Of a stretch of 64,000 nt of DNA, positions 34,400 through 48,800 are shown one piece after another. A program made the translations under genes and the position numbers. Numbering within the stretch: position 1 is the first letter of the stretch; the number at the start of each line of letters is the position of its first letter. A model generated the notes under the pieces. That model did no database searches, was not told where the DNA came from, and worked only from the letters and a program-made list of their open reading frames with translations. Source of the DNA: Euleptes europaea. Its lineage: Eukaryota; Chordata; Lepidosauria; Squamata; Sphaerodactylidae. The DNA lies in contig NC_079320.1 in the NCBI RefSeq assembly GCF_029931775.1, positions 39,486,510 through 39,550,509 of the forward strand, given 5' to 3'.

Positions 34400-36575
34400 T
34401 AAAATGAGACCCTTTATTTAGTAAGAGGTAGGCAATAAACCAATCAGTCCCATTTCTCTGTATGCAAAAATAATTATTCCATTGGGGAAAATTGTAATAG
34501 AAATCTTCAGTTCTGTTCCTACAAAATATTTCAGTGCAATATTTACTGGGTTAACCCACTATTGTTCCTGCCATATATACTAAAATTAATAAGTAACCCA
34601 CCACTCCTTAAGATAAGCTAAGAGGTGCTTCAAAGATGACTGACTTAACTGAAAATTCTGAATGAAAACAGATGTATTTCTATCAGATTTACTAAAAATA
34701 ACATTCTTGAATTCACTTCATAACAATGTAGAGAAAAAGCTTACAATATGATAATTCTAGCCTCATAAATTAGAAGTGTTACAAAATACACCCAATGCAT
34801 CTTGTTTTTACTAGTATTTTAAACATTACACTGACAAATTACTTTTATTACTTTAACACAAAAACCCAAACAAGTGGTAATCGTGATTCAGCAGCTATTT
34901 GTACACTTGAAAGCTTATGCTCCCAAGGGTTTCCCCATTCCCTATTCACCATAGCACAGAGACAGCACTACGTACATTTCCTACTGTGTACACAGAGCCA
35001 TCTCAGGAGAGTGAATTAAATAGGAAGACTTTGCTTGTGTAGGAGCTTCGTGTGAACACTGAACTTTTGTGGAGCAAGGAAAAAGTTACACCTCAATGGC
35101 AGAACACATGTTTTGAACATAGAGGGGCCCAGATTCCATCTTTGGCATGTTCAGCTATCAGTGTTTCAGGTACCGTGACTATGAAAAAAACTCTTCCTGA
35201 GATTCTGGAGAGGAGATTTATTGCCAGATTTAATGAAACTTATCTAAAATAATGGTTTCAAATTATCAACTGCTGAGAGTTACTTGGCTTTTTAATACAG
35301 TGCCGGTAAATTTGGTTTTGTTTTATTTTTCAAAATAACTCAAAACCCTTTGGTTTTAATAAAAAAATATGTCATGAATCAAAAGTGTTATTTCCTCTTC
35401 ACAATACCTCTAGGCCTACTAGAAAAAAAAAGTAGACATCAATGCACAAAATTCCCTCTGTCTTAAACAGAAAAAACCCACTTGATTCTAAACGTTTTAT
35501 TAAAGCTTAAAATACCGATGGGTAAATGATACTCTTTTTTTCCCTAGAAAGTGCATAAAACTAATATATTTTTAAATATAATTGTTACAGATAGTAGAGA
35601 ATCAGAATTTATGTTACAGTTTACTTAATATCAAAAGCAATTTAGTTTACAGTTCAGAGAGTAACCTGTGATATTACTGGGGACTCCTTAATAAAGTCGA
35701 AAAAAAGATCTAGGTTTTGTTTATTTAGTTTATCAGCTTAATCTTGAAAATATTGCCTCTAATCAACGCTGTAGAGTGCCAGCCTCCACTGTCAGTAATG
35801 GAAGATGAAAAACCTAACCACAGGATGACCCTTAGCAAACGACAAGATAGATCCCAAGCCGTGTTTACATTTAGTCACTTGCTGGATCACAGCCACCAAG
35901 ATTATTTTAGCATGGCTTGTTGTTGTTGTTTTTTAGGGCTGTCACAGATTATTTCCTCATCTCTTTTCAAAGCATGTGGCCTGACTAATTGAAAGGAAAT
36001 AAAAAATGTTACCCTTTTTCTTCATCCACAAAATAAAAGTGAATGCCAAATTATTATTTTTCCTTCAGAAAAGTGTGTGTGTGGGGGGGGGTGAGATGCA
36101 GCCACATGCTACAGATATTTGAGCAGTTCTCTCTCTAATGAGCTAAAATATTAGTATTTTAGCCATCTTACATGCTGGGGAGAGGAATCGTATCATGCAT
36201 TTGTGGGAGATGGTTAACTTATATTACGTTTGCTTTTTCTTCTGGACAAACCTCAAAGCTCTCTTGCATAAATGGGAGAACACCAGATGACGAAGCATTA
36301 ACGCTACTACTGAAGTGAAATCTCAAGAGCATTTAAATGAAAATTAAAGTTTTATCATGCAACATGATTCCATTTGAAGTACTGTGGAGGGCCCTGGTTT
36401 GTTCGTCAGGGATTTGTGTGATCTGTTTTTGATCATGAGAATCTATATGAGCTGTCTTTTGTACTATGTCTATTAAAGGTTATTGAATTGAATTGAAGTA
36501 CTGTGGATTTTACTGGGAGCAGAGTTGTGCTTCCTGTGGTAGGAGACAAAACTGTTAACAGAAATTCTACTAACA
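34400..36575 (-). other. MGARP: MGARP 3' untranslated region and downstream flank
   Basis: The stretch is AT-rich, low in recognisable repeats, and follows the MGARP stop. AATAAA signals on the minus strand correspond to TTTATT near 35719, 35505, 35216 and 34414, so the 3'UTR may end at any of these. A 106-bp repeat insertion lies at 36389-36494. Without transcripts the end cannot be fixed. Confidence 0.4.
36389..36494 (+). repeat. short LINE/SINE-type insertion in the MGARP 3' flank
   Basis: The 106-bp insert is bounded by 13-bp direct repeats GAAGTACTGTGGA (36376-36388 and 36495-36507) and ends in a short ATTGAATTGAATT simple tail, the pattern of target-primed reverse transcription. The family was not identified. 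Confidence 0.6.
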
Positions 36576-36820
36576 TTAACCTTGATCCTGGGTTGCCTCA
36601 GAGTTGGCAGTAGCATCCTGCTCTCCTCCTGGCACACCAGAGGTTGCCTCCTCAACAGGTGATTCTTCTCCCTTCTCCGATTCTGTAGATTCCGCATGCT
36701 CTTCACTCTGGACTCGAGATTCACCAGCAATTACTCCTTCAGTCTCTTCTGCCGCTGCATCTTCTGCCTCTTCGTTTGTGTCAGTAACTTCTTTTGTTTC
36801 AGTTTCATCATTCTCTAAGG
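36576..36820 (-). CDS. MGARP: MGARP terminal coding exon (glutamate-rich tail)
   Basis: The exon encodes 80 residues dominated by Glu, Thr, Ala and Ser, ending EATQDQG and a stop at 36576-36578. The acceptor ATTAAATGAAG/CC was chosen because it keeps the frame; the next AG upstream gives an immediate stop. Its pyrimidine tract is modest, so the exact start is the least certain boundary of the gene. Low-complexity acidic tails of this type define the family. Confidence 0.85.
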
Positions 36821-39800
36821 CTTCATTTAATATAACAGAGAAATCATGAAGTATGGCATGCAATGCAGTAAGGACAAATAAAGATGGTGGAAGCAACTGG
36901 CCAAAGCTATTTTAAGATGACTACTAGTACTATGTCAGACTCTCACAAAACTAATTTGTTACTACCATAATGGAATGGCTTGAAGCAAAAAAAAAAATAC
37001 TATGAAGCACATAACTCAATAAGCAGAAACATGCTATATTATTGGATGTGATTTATGGAGGCATACTACACAGTGCATTCCTAAACAGAGTTAACCCTTC
37101 TAAGTCCATTAAAGTCAAAGGGATTAGAAGGATGTAATGTGGTTTAGGATTGCACTGTCAGAAGTTAAAGCATACAGTCATTACAAGAACAGATGGAAAT
37201 TATTCCACTGAAAAAAAATAAGCTCATATTCCTATTATAGTTGTATTATGAAATCAACAGACATTGAGGCACAGACACTAAAATTTGTACATTAAGATGT
37301 TTGTAGGTATTTGGGACTAATAAGCCACGTTATCATCTGGATCAAGAGTATTTATACTTATACAAGCACCATTTTACATCCCAAGCTCCCATGCATGCAA
37401 GGAAGTCTCCATTCACTCCACTGGAGGGTACAGTCCTACCTACATACCATTCTCTTTCTTTGAAGTGAATGTGGTTACATTTACATTAAGAGCTAGCCAA
37501 CTTAGGTGCAACAGATTCAAAGGACTCCTTTTCTGCTAAATCAGCTGCCCGTCTTCTGGACAGAGACTCCTCACTCAGCAGAATGGAATTCTTGCATTCA
37601 ACTCAGTGCAAATAATAATTGAAAATATTGCACTACAATATCACAAATCAAACAAATATATTTGTGAGCCCAGCTAACCAATCGGTGAAATGTGATTGCT
37701 TGGGTCATTTTGCAAGAAACAGTGAAGCCCACTGAAATGCATGTAATACTTCAGCCTCAAAATGGAAAGAAACATATTTTCAAATAAGGATTTTAAATAT
37801 TCTGGAGAAGAAGACATGCAAAAGAAGATTAAACAGAACAGGCACTATACCATACAGAGGAAACAGTGCAGCGCAAACTTTGTTAGTTGACATTCATTCA
37901 GAGAACCTACCCAGGTGACAAAGCAAGAAAGGAATTTGTGATTCACATGCAATACAAACAAACAAAACATACAAGAGACACTGTCAGGTTAAAGAATGAC
38001 CCTGTCCTCAAAAACCGTTACAAATTCATCATGTTCTATCATGTGAACTAGACCTCCAAATAACATAATAGTGTGTACAGGGAAGGGAAGTATCATTAGT
38101 TTTAAACAGTGAAAACAGTGGGGGCTGTTATTGCTGTTTTGGCTTAGACCAGTTCATAATCTCATGCACTAGTACAGCAATTTGCTCTTAACATTTGAAC
38201 AGATGCAGCTGTTTTAAAAAGTCCAGCCTGCATACTTGTAAATCTGAGGCCACAATACCTGACTGTGTCCCTCTCAAGAGAATGAACCTGTTCGGACAAA
38301 GAACAGATTGACAAGCAAGATCAGTGTTCATTATGCTTTATTGGACAGTCAAATTACGAGTGCATTCATCCAAAACAGCCAGTGCCTTACGAATGCCAAG
38401 TTATCTTCTGCAGGATGCCTTAAATAGTGTTATGTTTTAGGCTTGCAAAGATATTATTGTTGGGACAAAAATATCCCCCCACGCAGATGATTTTCTCAAG
38501 TTTGGCTGCGAGGTACACAATGATGAACTGTCCTTTTAAAAATTATTCCTCATGTATGGAAAGAGATTTCCCTTGTACTTTATTCTGAAAATGTAAAAGC
38601 AGAGGAACAATTAGAAAGATTAAATGCAACCTTTCCAATGCAAGAAAGATTAAGACAGGGAAAAAAGGAAACCAGAAATACGTTTAGGAAAGAGAATGGA
38701 AAGTAGAATGACATGAAATCACTCAGAAAATAATAAAAACTAATTATTCTGAAAATTAATTTAACATTTATTATAAACACATTTTACCGGATGTTTCTAC
38801 TGACATTTAACTGATTCCCCCCCCCCCCTTCTACCATGTTCATAGTGTTGTGTAGAGGTCAGGCTCCACCTGCACATTACAAAATCCTCATATTTGTTGG
38901 GGAACAACACAAGGATTCTGTATCGCATGTGCGATGGGAGTGAGGTACCTTCCAGGTGCATACCCCCTGATGTTTTTGCACGTGCACTTTTTGTACCACG
39001 TAGCTCTGGTATTGACTCTGTGTAAAAGTCAAGTTATTTACATGGCTATGTGCAAGTTTCACAACACAGCCAACAAGGAATCCATGGGGTGGTTCTTAGG
39101 TTTAAACCTAAAAAAGATTTATATTAAGAATAAAAAACATTTCAACTAAATCTAATAGGTTTTCTAGATTATAAGAGAATTTGAAATATGGAATATTTTA
39201 AGAGGTCAATGGAAATTCTTATTTTCTGAGTAAGTTTCATTTTTAAAGGATCTGAGCAACACAGTTAAGGTGGAGCAAGGTCACTTCTGAAAAATGGCCC
39301 AAGGAAAACCATAACCCAATTCTCTTCTCAAAAAAACAGCACATAGGGGAAATGACACACAGACAGGAGGAGAAAAAACAGTAGATAACATTGGAATTAA
39401 TAATACGCCCAGAAGTATTATTACACATAATTATAAACAGAAGGGAAGAGAAATCCAAAACAAGGAAAGTACAAAAGAGATAGTTTGCATTTGATTGCAT
39501 TTAGATAAGGAGACAAAAGAAACACTAACATAAGACATTTGAGGATGAAGAGTGAGAGAGCCATATAGTAATTTGTAGTGCCTGGGCTCAGCCCCAAAGT
39601 TAGTTGTTCCTACATTCCATTGGAATCAACATGACTTGAAGCTAAACTTGTTTATTTGTACATTCCACTAAGTTCAGTGGAGCTTAATTCCAAGGATGTA
39701 AGCTCACAAATCTGTAGACTGCAGGTGTACTGACTTCAAATAACATCTGAAAGTTTACAGTAACATTTCTGACAGTGCAATCTTAGACAGAGTTACATCC

Positions 39801-42800
39801 TTCTAAGCCCATTAACTTCAACGGATTTATTTAGAAAGATGTAACTGTGTTTTAAAAAGTAAAGGTAAATGTCCCCTGTGCAAGCACCGGGTCATTCTTG
39901 ACCCATGGGGTAATGTCACATCCTGACATTTTCTAGGCAGACTTTGTTTATGGGGTGGTTTGCCAGTGCCTTCCCCAGTCATCTTCCCTTTACCCCCAGC
40001 AAGCTGGGTACTCATTTGACTGACCTCGGAAGGATGGAAGGCTGAGTCAACCTTGAGCCAGCTACCTGAAACCAACTTCCGTCGGGATCGAACTCAGGTC
40101 ACGAGCAGAGCTTTGGGCTGCATTACTGCAGCTTACCACTCTGCGCCACGGGGCTCCTGTGTTTAGGATTGCACTAAAAAAGGGGGAACTGGCATGATAA
40201 GCTACATGAAACAAGGTATAAGCCTTGAAGCAATTAATTCATTTTTTATTTTATTTTTTACCCTGCCTTTCCAGCTCAAGCACTCTAAAGCAACTGCACA
40301 GGGCACAGCTCACTGTAACTGTCTGCTCAAGTAGTTTCAGGACTACAGCTGGAAACATTAGAGAGGAATGCAGATAGACAGTGTGATTAAACTCAAATAT
40401 TTAAAGCAGCAATTTAAAACCAACTAAAGGTTTACATTTCAGGAGGAAAATTTAATTTATAACCTAAATGAGAAAATCAGAACTGCCCCTTACCAATATT
40501 TACTGAAGAACTCACTATTTCCAGCAGCTTCAAGGAAGCAAAACTGTTACCTTATGAATCCATTTTAGTGTAATACAAGACACATCAATTTAAATGAGAA
40601 CCCTCAGAAAACCATAATGTACCTTCCTTCATTCTTTCCTTCTTCAAAGTAGTAATAAATAAACTATACAATTCACAACAGGGAAAACACTGATTATTCA
40701 TCTAAGTTCATAAACTTATGGTAATACATTTATCATAGCCTTAAAAATGTTTAAGTATATCTCTTTACACTCAAAATGAGCACTACCTATATGCCTTCTT
40801 TGTTACTTCACAGTGGCTATTATTATGTGTGTAAATCTTAAATATTAAAAAAACTTTATTTATTGAAAGAGACACACTTGTGGGGGGCTTCTGAAAAATC
40901 AGCTCTGCTCAGATTTAAGCAGTAGTGAACTATTCACTGGATATCATATGTGGAATGTACTCCCCCACCTTAAATACCTCAGCAGGGCACAGTTTTGTGT
41001 TTTCTGACAGTGCCGGAGCCATGAAAATGCTGACTGAGTGGAACTATAATCTTCTCTCACTGAAAGCACAAACTGGTTTTGGTTGCATTAGGTATTTACA
41101 CATGTTTAATTAGTCCTTCATCATTCAGCAGTTAATAAACTTTTTTGCTAATTTGTAAATCAGTGAGTTCTGTCTTCATTAAATCTAATGAATATATATG
41201 TATATTTAAATGAAGTTAACTACTTCACTGAGGACTGTTTGCTGTAGACTCAAAAGAATGATCTGGCAAAGCAAGAAAAAAAACCCACCTAAATATCTTC
41301 ATAACTCAAGAGGAGTAAATAAGAACTACTATCTTTTCCAAAACACTTGGCCAGAATTTCATCAAGAGGCCCTTAGAGTTGCCAACCTCCGATCTCCTGG
41401 AATTACAACTGATCTCCAGACTACAAGGATCAGTTCCCTGGAGGAAATGACAGCATCAGAGCGTGCACGCTATGGCATCACATCCCTGCTAAGATCCCTC
41501 CCCATCCCAAACCCTGCCCTTCCTAGGCCACCCCCTCCAAATCACCAGGATTTGGAGAGGGCTATAGCTCAATTTGTAGAGCATCTGCTTGGCATGCAGA
41601 AGGTCCCAGGTTCAACCCCCGGCATCTCCAGTTAAAGGGACCAGGCAGGAAGGTGATGTGAAAGACCTCTCTGCCTGAGACCCTGGAAAGCTGCTGCCGG
41701 TCTGAGTAGACAATACTGACTTTGATGGACCAAGGGTCTGATTCAGTATAAGACAGCTTCATATGTTCATGTGTTCAGGATAGGTGATTGTCCCTCCCTC
41801 TTTTTGGCCTAGCTATTGCAATTTAAAATAATGACTGAAGTTTAACAGTTAGAATACATGTAGAAATTAATAAATACTGGACTTACACTGAGGAGGCCAG
41901 GGCTTTGGTTTCCATTCTGCTGTATTTCTTCGTTGAATTTCTTCAATACGTTCATTGTACCTGGTTTTATCTGAAGTGACAGTTTTGTACGCCTAAAAAT
42001 AGATTATATAACAGCTCTCACCTCCATGAACCAAGGCTAGGATCTAACAAGCCCCTTAGGAAAACCACACAAGTATTGCTGCAGATGTACTGTGATTTAT
42101 AAATACTAAAGTAAATAAGATTTGCCTCGCCACTAAAAAAAAAAAAAAATGTCTGAGGCAATACACAATCAACCTGAAAGGACTGCCTCCACTCATAGTA
42201 TCCAGCCCACCTGTTAACATCTGCCTCTCAAGCCTTGCTCTCTGTCCCCACCTTCATGCGTGAAGGGGGTGGTGACCAGAGGCAGGGCATTTTCTGTAGT
42301 GGCACCTCACTTTTGGAATGCCTCCCTTTGAGGCTTGCCTAAACCACATCTCTCTACCCAGGCTTTAAATTAAGGGTTTCTATCGTGTCAGCTTTTTAAA
42401 GGTCTGTTTTTGTTTTATGGATAATTTTATGTGTCTTATGTCTGGTGGTGATTTTAATTTCAAAATTGAAAAGAAAAACAATTAAAAAATCCTAGAAACC
42501 AGCAAATTAGAATATTAAAATACAAGAAACTACTGCAACAAGTTAAAGTCACAACATCTAGGTAGAATAGCAAGGAATTTTCTCTCTCTTTTTTAACCAC
42601 TAACGCGCCTCATACAACATTGGAAATCACTTCCCAGTCTCCCACATTTCAGCATCTGTTTGTCTGATGCGGGGGCGGGGGGGGGGAGATAGATTTCCTT
42701 CTAAACAGTAGTAGAGAGGATCTCTAAACAGTAGTCGAGATCAATCTACCTACTAGGTATGAGATCCATCAATTAACTTCCCAACATTTTAACTTTAATC

Positions 42801-45800
42801 TGCTGAAGCGAATTCTAAATTTTATTAAAGCTATAGTGCTGGAGAAGATTTTCTCAGTTTAAATCCCTCCATGTATGTGTGTGTAAAGTGCTGTCAAGTT
42901 GCAGCCGACTTATGGTGACCCCTTTTGGGGTTTTCATGGCAAGAGACTACCAGAGGTGGTTTGCCAGTGCCTTCCTCTGCACAGCAACCCTGGTATTCCT
43001 TGGTGGTCTCCCACCCAAATACTAACCAGGGCTGACCCTGCTTAGCTTCTGAGATCTGACGAGATCAGGCTAGCCTGGGCCATCCAGGTCAGGGTTAAAT
43101 CCCTCCATAACTACCTATAAACTGTTGTTTGCACTTTGGGGAGAAAATACTATATTTTTGCTCCACTGAGCTAATAGTTCAGAGACAGTGAAAATGGCAT
43201 AGAAGGAAGGGTTAAACACTCCCTCTCCCAGTGTTTCTGCTCCAGTCTGAGCCCTCCACAGCTGATTTAAAATGAGAATACTGGGTAATCCAATCAGAGA
43301 CCTCCTATGTAACTAGGTTGACCAACTGGCCTGGAGAATAAATGCCCTGTCCTTTTAAGTTCTATTAACCTTCACCTCATACCAACTGGGAATCTACTAT
43401 AAAGGACTAAAGCGGAAGTTTAAGAAAAACTGCTTTCTGCTGTATGAAGAACAGCCTTTTACATTTTTTTCATCATGTCAAGGGCAAGGTTAGGGCAATC
43501 GTAATACTACTTTTTATATTCTGTTTGCTATTTTCTTAAACACATAAAATGTTAATTGTTATGGCTTTCAGGATATATATATATATAGCTTATGTTTGGG
43601 ATAACATTTAAACTACCAGTGTCACTTTCATAACTTACAACAGCAATAAAAATTGTTGAACCAACATCATTCTTCAACGCTCACTAGTAAAACTCTTGTG
43701 CTGACTCAATGGAAGTTATTTCCAACTATGTGCTGAGCATTACAGCCCAAGCAATTCATAAAGTCTGACTAAAATGATTTAATTAATGCTCTTCATTTAC
43801 TCATTGCTTCACTAGGTACTAGTTGGAAGAAATGGAGTATAAACACACTGTCAAACGTAGGGGGGAATGTCAAAAATATATAAATTTGAAGGAACATTAA
43901 GCCAGTACACAGTAAAATTTTATTGAAATGTTGCTTCTTGGCCATAGCATATGTTATTTATTAGCCTGTGTAACGGCCAAATTTACAGTCCTCTTTTTTT
44001 TCATTATCATATCTGTTCTTTAAAAAAGTTTTTTTTAAAAAAAAAAATGTTCCTTCTCTAACTAGTAGGAAGTTCAGTGCATCTTTTACAGAATTCATTT
44101 ACTATGGAGGGGGAAATCCATTGGTGATTTTAGTAAACTCTGTAAATTAATTTCCATCTTAGGAATGATGGGTTGGGAAATCACAGCCAGCATAAATCGG
44201 GCCACTTCCGGGGATACAACCCTGTAATTAAGGTCAAACTAGGCACCCGTCTTTTTTTAAACTTTATAAGTCTAACAGCAGCACGGGAGAGGGGATTTTG
44301 ACACATAAAACATGTGAGATGGTAGATAAGTGAAATCCCCTTATACCTCCCCCATAGCCCAATCTGAACTGGGATCCTGTGCAGCTGTAAATTAGCTTTT
44401 AAAGATGAACAGATATCCATTATCTTCCTTAATTTGACCACTGTACTCAAAGTGGAACTGGGTCCTGGAACTGTCAATTCAAAACTAATTTCACCAGATC
44501 CATCATTTCAGACCCTTTGCTTTTTGTTCTACCAGTCCACGCGACTAACCAGCCAATCAGGACTGATGAGTTATTGTTAAATAACTTCCACTGCTCAATG
44601 ATAGGCATCCTCCTGTCTCCACCTCTCACCCATGTTCAGAGTACACTGAGCTTGCCCATTGCATCTGAAAGCAGAATAACTTTAGAATCATTCTAAAGGA
44701 TGAACATCTCAAGACCTTCATTGAGTTTGTCTGCTGATAAGACTGCCTTTTGCTTTCAGATTCTGTCTTCACTGAAAACAATAAACATTTCCTATAAAGG
44801 AGAAATCTGTGCAAAGTTCTGTTATTTCTAAACTCACATTCATTTCAAACAAAAGCTTGGATGTCTACTTAAAAAAAATCACACCACTGTAAATCATACT
44901 TTTAAACTTATATCCAAGCTTTGACTCTGATCCAGGATTATACCAAAACCTGCTCCAATGCAACCATTCTTAACAATTAGGATATGTCTAAGTCTGATCA
45001 TAAATCAAGTTGACACTCTAAAAGTAGAACATACCAATTCCTTCAGTGTCAGACACAAATACCATTTGATATTTCTGTATTACAAGCCACCTTGAATGCT
45101 ATTTAGCTGAAAGATAGGCTGTAAGTATTTTAAATAAATAAATGTGGTGGGGGGAATTGCTGCCAAATCACAGCTGACTTATGGTAACACTGTAGGGTTT
45201 TCAATGCAAGAGATGTTTAGATGTGGTTTGCCATTGCCTGCCTTTACATAACGACCCTGGATTTTCTTGGCGGTCTCCTGTCCAAATTTTAACTAGGGCC
45301 TACACCCTACTTAGTTTCCAAGATCTGATGAGATCGGGTTAGTCTGGGTTATCTAGGTCAGGGATCAAATAAATATAGTGATAAAGAAGTACGAGTCATT
45401 ATCCCACCTCCCTTTTCTCCCCTGTTGATTACAGCCTCAGATGTTTATTGTCTAAGAATTTATGTAGTTTAGAGACTTTCAAAAACGATTGTCAGAACAA
45501 ATTATTCTCATTGCCATCAACTCAATGCCTGAAACTATAAGAAGTTAAAAGAAAATCCTAGCATCGCAATAAAATTCACAGAGAGTTCTGTTGATATGAT
45601 TTCAAGACTTGTGGAAAGTATAAAAGTATGTGAAAAATAAATCAGGTACTCACATAAAAACTAGCGGCACTAGCAGCACCAACAACAAACAGATAGTAAA
45701 TCAAATTCTCCCCAGAAGATCCAGGAACATTTCCAGATGACATTTGGCGGAAAGGTACTAAAAAAAATTGAACATCATTCTAAGAAATGAACTCTGTACA

Positions 45801-48800
45801 GTCAAAATGCTACCAATGAAATAATATAGACAAATGAATATGCTATTTAATAAGCAAAGTGGTTATTAACTGCGCAGACCTGCACAAAATAAAAGATGCA
45901 AAGATTTTTTTAAAAAGGCTGATGCTAGAACTACATACTGGCTGAAGTCAGGCATCACCTTAAATCAACACTGTACACATACCCAGTTTATATGCTGTAG
46001 TGTCTGCAATCCTGTTTAAAAACAAACTTTGGTTACCAACAATGTACAAATGAAGGCACTCAGGTTAGCTGGAATTAGTCCTCAGAATTCTAGACCAGAA
46101 TGTAAAACTATGGTTTAGAATCCCAGCTCGTGGGTAGAAAACAAACTCTAGTTGAACCAAGTACCTACCTTTGTACATTGCAGTGTGAAGTGTCAGAAAA
46201 GGAATACAGTGTGATACAGCATAATAATATAATTATAACATGATAACTCATGTTTAATTATAACATGATAATTATAACATGAGAACTCATTAACATCTCT
46301 AAAGGGTGGGTTATGCTGAACTGTTACCAACCATAGTGAGTTAGGAAACCCAAGTCTTCTTTTAAACCTGGATGCTGTGTGATGTTCAATCTTATGATAA
46401 GGTCTAATTCAACACTTTCATGTTATATTCTTTCTTTAAAATCTTTGATTGATTGATGGGTTGATTGATTGGAAAACAGTGACTTGAAAATCTGCAACAA
46501 TTTGTTCAGGAAGATTAAAATGTTTTCCCACAAGTTTCTGAATTCTATGATTTTTAATATCATTTTTAAAATATCATTTATTCTATTCTATTAATTTATA
46601 TTCTATTAATTTTTTAAAATATCATTTTTTCTATGAAGTAGGAACTGATCCATTTGCCCAATGTATCTACTAGAAGGGCATTTTTGCTACATGATGGCAT
46701 ATATGAAATTGCGTGAAGCAAGCAGATGAGCCCAAGATGGTATAGCTAATATTATTAGGTTCCAAATTAGCATTGCTTGAGTGCATATGAGAATAGAGTT
46801 GAATCTAGATCTATCACAGGATTTGGTTCATGGGTCTCTGTCTCTGCTACATCAATTCTTGAGAAGGTGTTTTAGGTTGGGAAGCTGTAAGTGAGTACAG
46901 GCCTTCCCCCAAAGGCCCATGAAAGAGAAATATCCTTATCCAGGAGAGGCTGAATGTCACTGATGATGCATTGAACTGTGAGATATAAGTGGCAACCAGT
47001 GGTGTTCCACTGTGATCTGCTTTGGATATGTCTTGTAGCAAACTCTTTCTGGGTACCAATCTGGTTCTTGAAGTCTGTTTCTTTACTTCATTAGGTGAGG
47101 ATTGTAAACCTGAGATTGTTTGTTGCAAATCCTTCAGGTAAAGATTTCCTGTTGGAGGGATCAAAGCAAATACACTTGTAACATAATGGTTGGCTGTAGA
47201 CTACAGATTGTTTCATGTGTTTCCGGTGGTAGCTGGAAGTATGTTTGGCAGTCAGTGCATTTCTGATGTATGTTTGGCAGTCAGTGCGTCTCTGCTTATG
47301 TGCCCTTCACAGTTTCCCAGTAATATCTAAAAAACGTACTTGCTGTATGGACAGGTCCATGCTCACGTTGATGGTAGGGTAAAAATTAGGACTTTGAATG
47401 CAGCCATTGTGTCTGCAAACACAGGTTCTAAACTTTGGGTTGGATGAATAATGGAAAAGAACGGTTTTCAGGGCAGAAGTGTTGGGCTTCGGTCTCCTGC
47501 TCTCCCACCCTTGCACCTGTTTCAGCTGTTTTGCCCCCACCCCAAGTTTATTTCGAGGAGTGGGGGGAACAGGAGCAAAATGGCCAGAGGAAAGAAAAAC
47601 ACTTCAAGGAAAATAGCAAGCACTGTAGACAGCATAAGCACCAGTTCCTTTGCCTGCCAGCTCTCCCTTACAATGTCCCATACCTCTGCATGGCCTTACT
47701 TAATCAGCATGAGACTGGGAACTTTGTTCATAATACATAGCTGACTTGAGAGAATAATGTCGAAACTAATATTTATAACAGTACATTGCCATATGTTCAT
47801 AAAGGTTTTTTTTTCAAAAATAAGCTACATCTGCTAATAACTTAAAATACATTCACTGTTTTATCATCTTTACCACCACACACAAAAAACCATAAACATT
47901 GCCATGCATTGGGAAAATAAATCCCAAGGGAAAGTTCTACTCCAGCGCAGAATATCACTTGTGAGGGAATCACAACCAATATAGCAATCTAAAAGAAGAA
48001 GAGTTGGTTTTTATACCCCACTTTTCTCTATCGAAAGGAGTCTCAAAGCAGCTTACAATCACCTTTCCCCCACAACAGGTACCCTGTGAGGTAGGTGAAA
48101 CAGAGAGTTCTGAGAGAACTGTGACTAGCCCAAGGTCACCCAGCAGACTGCATGTGAAGGAGTGGGGAATCTAATCTGGTTCTACAGATTACCATTCACC
48201 GCTCTTAATCACTATACCATGCTGGCTCTCAAAAAAAGAGAAACATCTGTAAGATATCTTTCATTTTGGAATTCAAAGACAATTGCCCATGCATATTTCA
48301 TGCTTCAAAGCCTATCATTTTCTTGCTGCTTTGAGGATAAGATGATTACATAACTTTATTTTTGAGTAGATGCATATGTTGTTACTTTAGGGCACAGAGT
48401 TATTATTAGTTGCAATACTTTGTAGCGAGGAGCTCAATATTTTATCAAAGTTTAGACACAGTGCAACAGCCAGACACTAAGGAAGATTTTAATTGTGCTG
48501 TAGTAGACTGATGGAAATCACATATCTAACATTCCAATTCACAGATTTCCTAAGCAAGCCTGAAGATTCATTTAATTTTGTGCAGAAACTATTAAAACAT
48601 ATATGTTTGCAATTTCAGAATGCCCAGCATTCCGTATCACATGCCTTTTGTACTACAGAATGCATATCTGCTTAGGAAACCAATTGTTAAAATTCAGAAT
48701 TTGTGTTTAGCATTCTCTTTACTCATGTGAAAACATTACGTAATTAAAGACACATACTGTTGCCATCATAAGCAGCATTATACCCTGCTAAATCCATTTA

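Noticed and set aside
36604-36849. Plus-strand serine-rich frame over the MGARP terminal exon
   Set aside because: It is the antisense shadow of the glutamate-rich MGARP tail.
41558-41630. Possible tRNA-Ala gene (also at 49560 and 59604)
   Set aside because: A and B boxes are present but the acceptor stem is not closed, and the sequence continues into a shared SINE body.
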